Below, piece after piece: positions 42,061 through 44,027 of a stretch of 44,027 nucleotides of DNA. Under the pieces are notes generated by a model. That model was given only the letters and a program-made list of their open reading frames with translations, ran no database searches and was not told the origin of the DNA. The stretch's first letter is position 1, and each line of letters begins with the position of its first letter. A program made the position numbers and the translations under genes. Source of the stretch: Hydrogenimonas sp. Its GTDB lineage: Bacteria; Campylobacterota; Campylobacteria; Campylobacterales; Hydrogenimonadaceae. The stretch covers positions 17,641 through 61,667 of the forward strand of contig NZ_JAOZPV010000004.1 in assembly GCF_029932565.1 (NCBI RefSeq), in the 5' to 3' direction.

Positions 42061-42534
42061 ATGAAAATAGAACGACGTGTAATTTCCGTAATCGTACAAA
42101 ACGAACACAGTGTCCTCGCCCGCATCACGAGTCTTTTCGCTGCAAGGGGATACAATATCGAAACCCTGACGGTTGCGCCGATTCCTGAGAGCAATATGTC
42201 ACGCCTGACCATCGAAACGAGAGGAAACGTCCGGGTCATCGAACAGATCATCAAACAGCTCCACAAACTCATTCCGACCTATAAAGTGATCGAACATGAG
42301 GAGATGGTCGAAAAAGAGATGGTGCTGATGAAATTTCCGATCAACGAGTCGCTGGCCAACATCCAGGCCCTCTGCGAAGCCTACAACGGAGGGATCGCCA
42401 ACGTCAGCAGCCAGCATATCATCACGATGGTGGCCGATGAACCGAAGCGGGTCAAACACTTTATCGAAGCTGCCCAGCGCTTCCATCCTGTGGAGATTGT
42501 CCGCGGTGGTGTCGTGGCGATGGAGCGTGAATGA
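42061..42534 (+). CDS. ilvN: Acetolactate synthase small (regulatory) subunit
   Basis: 157 residues from ATG 42061, with AAGGA six bases upstream. An N-terminal ACT domain (about 4-78, ISVIVQNEHSVLARITSLFA with RGYNIETLTVAP) binds valine for feedback inhibition; a C-terminal ferredoxin-like domain (about 80-157) completes the IlvN/IlvH form. It activates and regulates IlvB. Its stop overlaps the lpxD ATG by four bases, tying amino acid and lipid A genes together. Confidence 0.95.
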   Translation: MKIERRVISVIVQNEHSVLARITSLFAARGYNIETLTVAPIPESNMSRLTIETRGNVRVIEQIIKQLHKLIPTYKVIEHEEMVEKEMVLMKFPINESLANIQALCEAYNGGIANVSSQHIITMVADEPKRVKHFIEAAQRFHPVEIVRGGVVAMERE

Positions 42535-43508
42535 GACTGAGGGAACTGGCTCATGCCATCGGCATTCCCTACGATGGAGCCGACATCGAGATTTCGGGAC
42601 TGGGAACGCTGAAAAATGCCAAATCCGATCAGCTTAGTTTTCTCGACAATCCGAAGTATCTGAACGATCTCAAATCCACGAAGGCGGGTGCGGTTATCAT
42701 AGCGCCCAAACATGCCGGAGACGTACCGGAAGGAGTCATCGCGCTGGTCGACGAGGAACCCTATTTGAAATTGGCACTCGCCAGCCGGCTCTTCGCACCC
42801 GCACCTATGAAAACGGAGGGTGCGGATCCGGTATTCGGCGAGGAGTGCCGCATCGCCGAGAATGTCTCTTTCGGCAAAGAGGTCGTGCTTGGCGACAGGG
42901 TGACGATCATGCCGGGGTGTTACATCGGCGACGGTGTCACCATCGGCAACGACACGCTTCTCTACCCCAATGTCGTGCTCTATCACGATACCCGAATCGG
43001 TGCACGCTGCATCATACATGCCAATACAGTCATCGGCAGTGACGGATATGGTTTCGCCCACACGAAAACGGGTGAACATATCAAGCTCTACCAGCTGGGG
43101 AACGTGATCGTCGAAGATGACGTGGAGATTGGTTCCAACACCTCCATCGATCGGGGTACCATCGAACCGACGATCATCAAACGAGGTGCCAAACTGGATA
43201 ATCTGATCCAGATCGCTCATAACTGTGTGGTGGGGGAACACTCTCTCATGACCGGACAGGTGGGTCTTGCAGGTTCGACGATTTTGGAACGCAATGTTGT
43301 CATGGGAGGCCAAAGCGGTGCCATGGGGCATCTGACTATCGGTGCTTTCAGTACGATCGCTGCCAAAGCCGGGGTTACCAAATCCCTGAAAGGTGGCACG
43401 GTGTATGCCGGCTATCCCATCATGGAGCATAAGCGGTGGCTCAAGCTCAACGCGATGCTGTCGCGTATGCTGAAACAGTTCAACCCCATCTCAAAGGAGA
43501 GCGAATGA
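42531..43508 (+). CDS. lpxD: UDP-3-O-acyl-glucosamine N-acyltransferase
   Basis: 325 residues. LpxD adds the second acyl chain to UDP-glucosamine in lipid A synthesis, in the cytoplasm. An N-terminal uridine-binding domain (about 1-95) is followed by a left-handed beta-helix of hexapeptide repeats (about 100-285), with the catalytic histidine H230 in IQIAHNCVVGEH, and a C-terminal helix. The end of the gene contains the CCCATCTCAAAGGAG repeat word that supplies the next gene's ribosome binding site. Confidence 0.95.
   Translation: MRLRELAHAIGIPYDGADIEISGLGTLKNAKSDQLSFLDNPKYLNDLKSTKAGAVIIAPKHAGDVPEGVIALVDEEPYLKLALASRLFAPAPMKTEGADPVFGEECRIAENVSFGKEVVLGDRVTIMPGCYIGDGVTIGNDTLLYPNVVLYHDTRIGARCIIHANTVIGSDGYGFAHTKTGEHIKLYQLGNVIVEDDVEIGSNTSIDRGTIEPTIIKRGAKLDNLIQIAHNCVVGEHSLMTGQVGLAGSTILERNVVMGGQSGAMGHLTIGAFSTIAAKAGVTKSLKGGTVYAGYPIMEHKRWLKLNAMLSRMLKQFNPISKESE
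43485..43499 (+). repeat. AACCCATYTCA repeat, copy 5 (shortest)
   Basis: CCCATCTCAAAGGAG inside the last codons of lpxD. As in copy 4 (18688-18703) the word runs straight into a GGAG ribosome binding site, here that of the 75-residue gene. The 5' side diverges (ACCCC). Confidence 0.4.
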
Positions 43509-43732
43509 AAGAGTCCCAAATCATCAAAGAGATTCCTCTGGCAAACACAGAAAGCGGCATCATCACCATCGCGACGGTCAGGGAACCCTACGGAGAGGAG
43601 AGCGAACCCGTTGTCAGCGTGGGCATTTGGCTCAATAAAAGCAGTGACGAACCCGACTGGAAAGTCCACATCCCCGTAGACAGTCTCGACGAAGTGATCG
43701 CAGCCCTCCAGGAAGCGAAGAGAACGCTTTAA
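43505..43732 (+). CDS. Small protein of unknown function downstream of lpxD
   Basis: 75 residues from ATG 43505, with AAAGGAG five bases upstream and a four-base overlap with the lpxD stop; the track ORF starts too early. It is soluble, acidic in the middle and looks like a small alpha/beta domain: strands around SGIITIATVRE and VVSVGIWLN, and a final helix SLDEVIAALQEAKRTL. Good translation signals and coupling to lpxD argue that it is a real gene. I recognise no family. Confidence 0.7.
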   Translation: MKESQIIKEIPLANTESGIITIATVREPYGEESEPVVSVGIWLNKSSDEPDWKVHIPVDSLDEVIAALQEAKRTL

Positions 43733-43740
43733 GAGGAGCC

Positions 43741-43862
43741 GGTTCCGGGAGCCGCCTGGCGTCCAGCGCAGGCGGCCGGGCTTCGCCCCAGTTGCGTGGG
43801 AAAAGCAGAAATGTTTCGGTTCCCGGAATATCGAAGATGGTCCGTCTGCCCCGCGAGGGGCA
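43741..43862. repeat. GC-rich hairpin cluster downstream of the lpxD operon
   Basis: GCCGCCTG/CAGGCGGC (43751-43776, ten-base loop), GGGC-TTC-GCCC (43778-43788) and TGCCCC-GCGA-GGGGCA (43847-43862) lie in a 188-base gap. Near-identical words GGTTCCGGGA and GGTTCCCGGAA flank the first two. The cluster is far richer in G and C than the surroundings and could end the operon transcript. Confidence 0.5.
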
Positions 43863-43920
43863 AGCTTCAGCGGCCCAGTGCCCGGACGTCGTATCAATCT
43901 TATAATGAAAGGAAAACATC

Positions 43921-44027
43921 ATGAAACTCGCCAAAGGTTTTAGAGGACGCTACTTCTCCCTTGCTGCGATCGCCGCGACAGTCGGCTGTATCAATCTGCA
44001 GGCGGTGGAAAACAGCGTACAATCCCA
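43921..44027 (+). CDS. Start of a secreted protein, truncated by the window edge
   Basis: 35 complete codons from ATG 43921, with AAAGGA upstream. A positively charged start followed by a hydrophobic stretch (YFSLAAIAATVGCINLQA) is a signal peptide, with a cysteine at about 24. What follows (VENSVQS) is too short to identify. An outer-membrane or periplasmic protein is likely. Confidence 0.7.
   Translation, partial: MKLAKGFRGRYFSLAAIAATVGCINLQAVENSVQS

Noticed and set aside
43901-43906. TATAAT as promoter of the last gene
   Set aside because: It is 14 bases from the ATG, so the transcript would begin within the ribosome binding site. More likely chance, or the real promoter is further upstream.

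Overview
The window looks like the chromosome of a free-living, motile member of the Campylobacterota (Epsilonproteobacteria), probably a chemolithotroph related to Hydrogenimonas, Nitratifractor or Sulfurovum. Grounds: a fused ispDF gene, an HP1021-type orphan regulator beside it, futalosine-pathway mqnE, a DUF59-Mrp ATPase near ispDF, and the gene run ispDF - HP1021-like - Sat-like - pgpA, which from memory matches Cj1607-Cj1610 of Campylobacter jejuni. The genus is not certain. Coding density is very high and no gap exceeds 300 bases. I see no tRNA or rRNA gene, CRISPR array, insertion sequence, prophage or integrase.

Layout. 1-261: end of an L,D-transpeptidase. 240-10810 (minus): HerA-like ATPase, DUF748 envelope protein, RsmB/NOP-type RNA methyltransferase, pgpA, Sat-like protein, HP1021-like regulator and ispDF. 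10919-13650 (plus): thiC and mrp. 13725-16256 (minus): glnD-like. 16390-17912 (plus): mqnE and a gpt-like phosphoribosyltransferase. 18014-20096 (minus): a secreted protein and an NhaC-type antiporter, which overlaps at its 5' end with a plus-strand L,D-transpeptidase (20069-20743). 20866-27413 (minus): a tight envelope and biosynthesis run of glmU, coaBC, an unknown gene, uppS, pilD, lptF and truA. 27642-31212 (plus): motA, motB, fliP, trmA. 31332-32357 (minus): two small exported proteins. 32536-43732 (plus): feoA-feoB behind a Fur-type promoter, archaemetzincin, CoA-binding protein, ilvA, a WD40/helical-repeat protein, ppx, ilvB-ilvN, lpxD and a 75-residue protein. A secreted protein begins at 43921 and runs off the end.

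Together the genes cover envelope construction (glmU, lpxD, lptF, uppS, L,D-transpeptidases, PgpA, DUF748), cofactors and isoprenoids (ispDF, thiC, mqnE, coaBC, mrp), branched-chain amino acids (ilvA, ilvBN), motility (stator and export gate), ferrous iron uptake and RNA modification. No defence system or biosynthetic island is visible.

The most interesting signals are: a WD40 protein with four tandem ~84-residue helical repeats; an ATP-sulfurylase homologue whose sulfate-binding signatures are altered; a TrmA carrying the cysteine set of iron-sulfur RlmD enzymes; a feoAB promoter with a Fur box and a perfect 18-bp palindrome; a five-copy AACCCATYTCA element placed at stop codons and ribosome binding sites; and several gaps built from repeated short words around small GC-rich hairpins.
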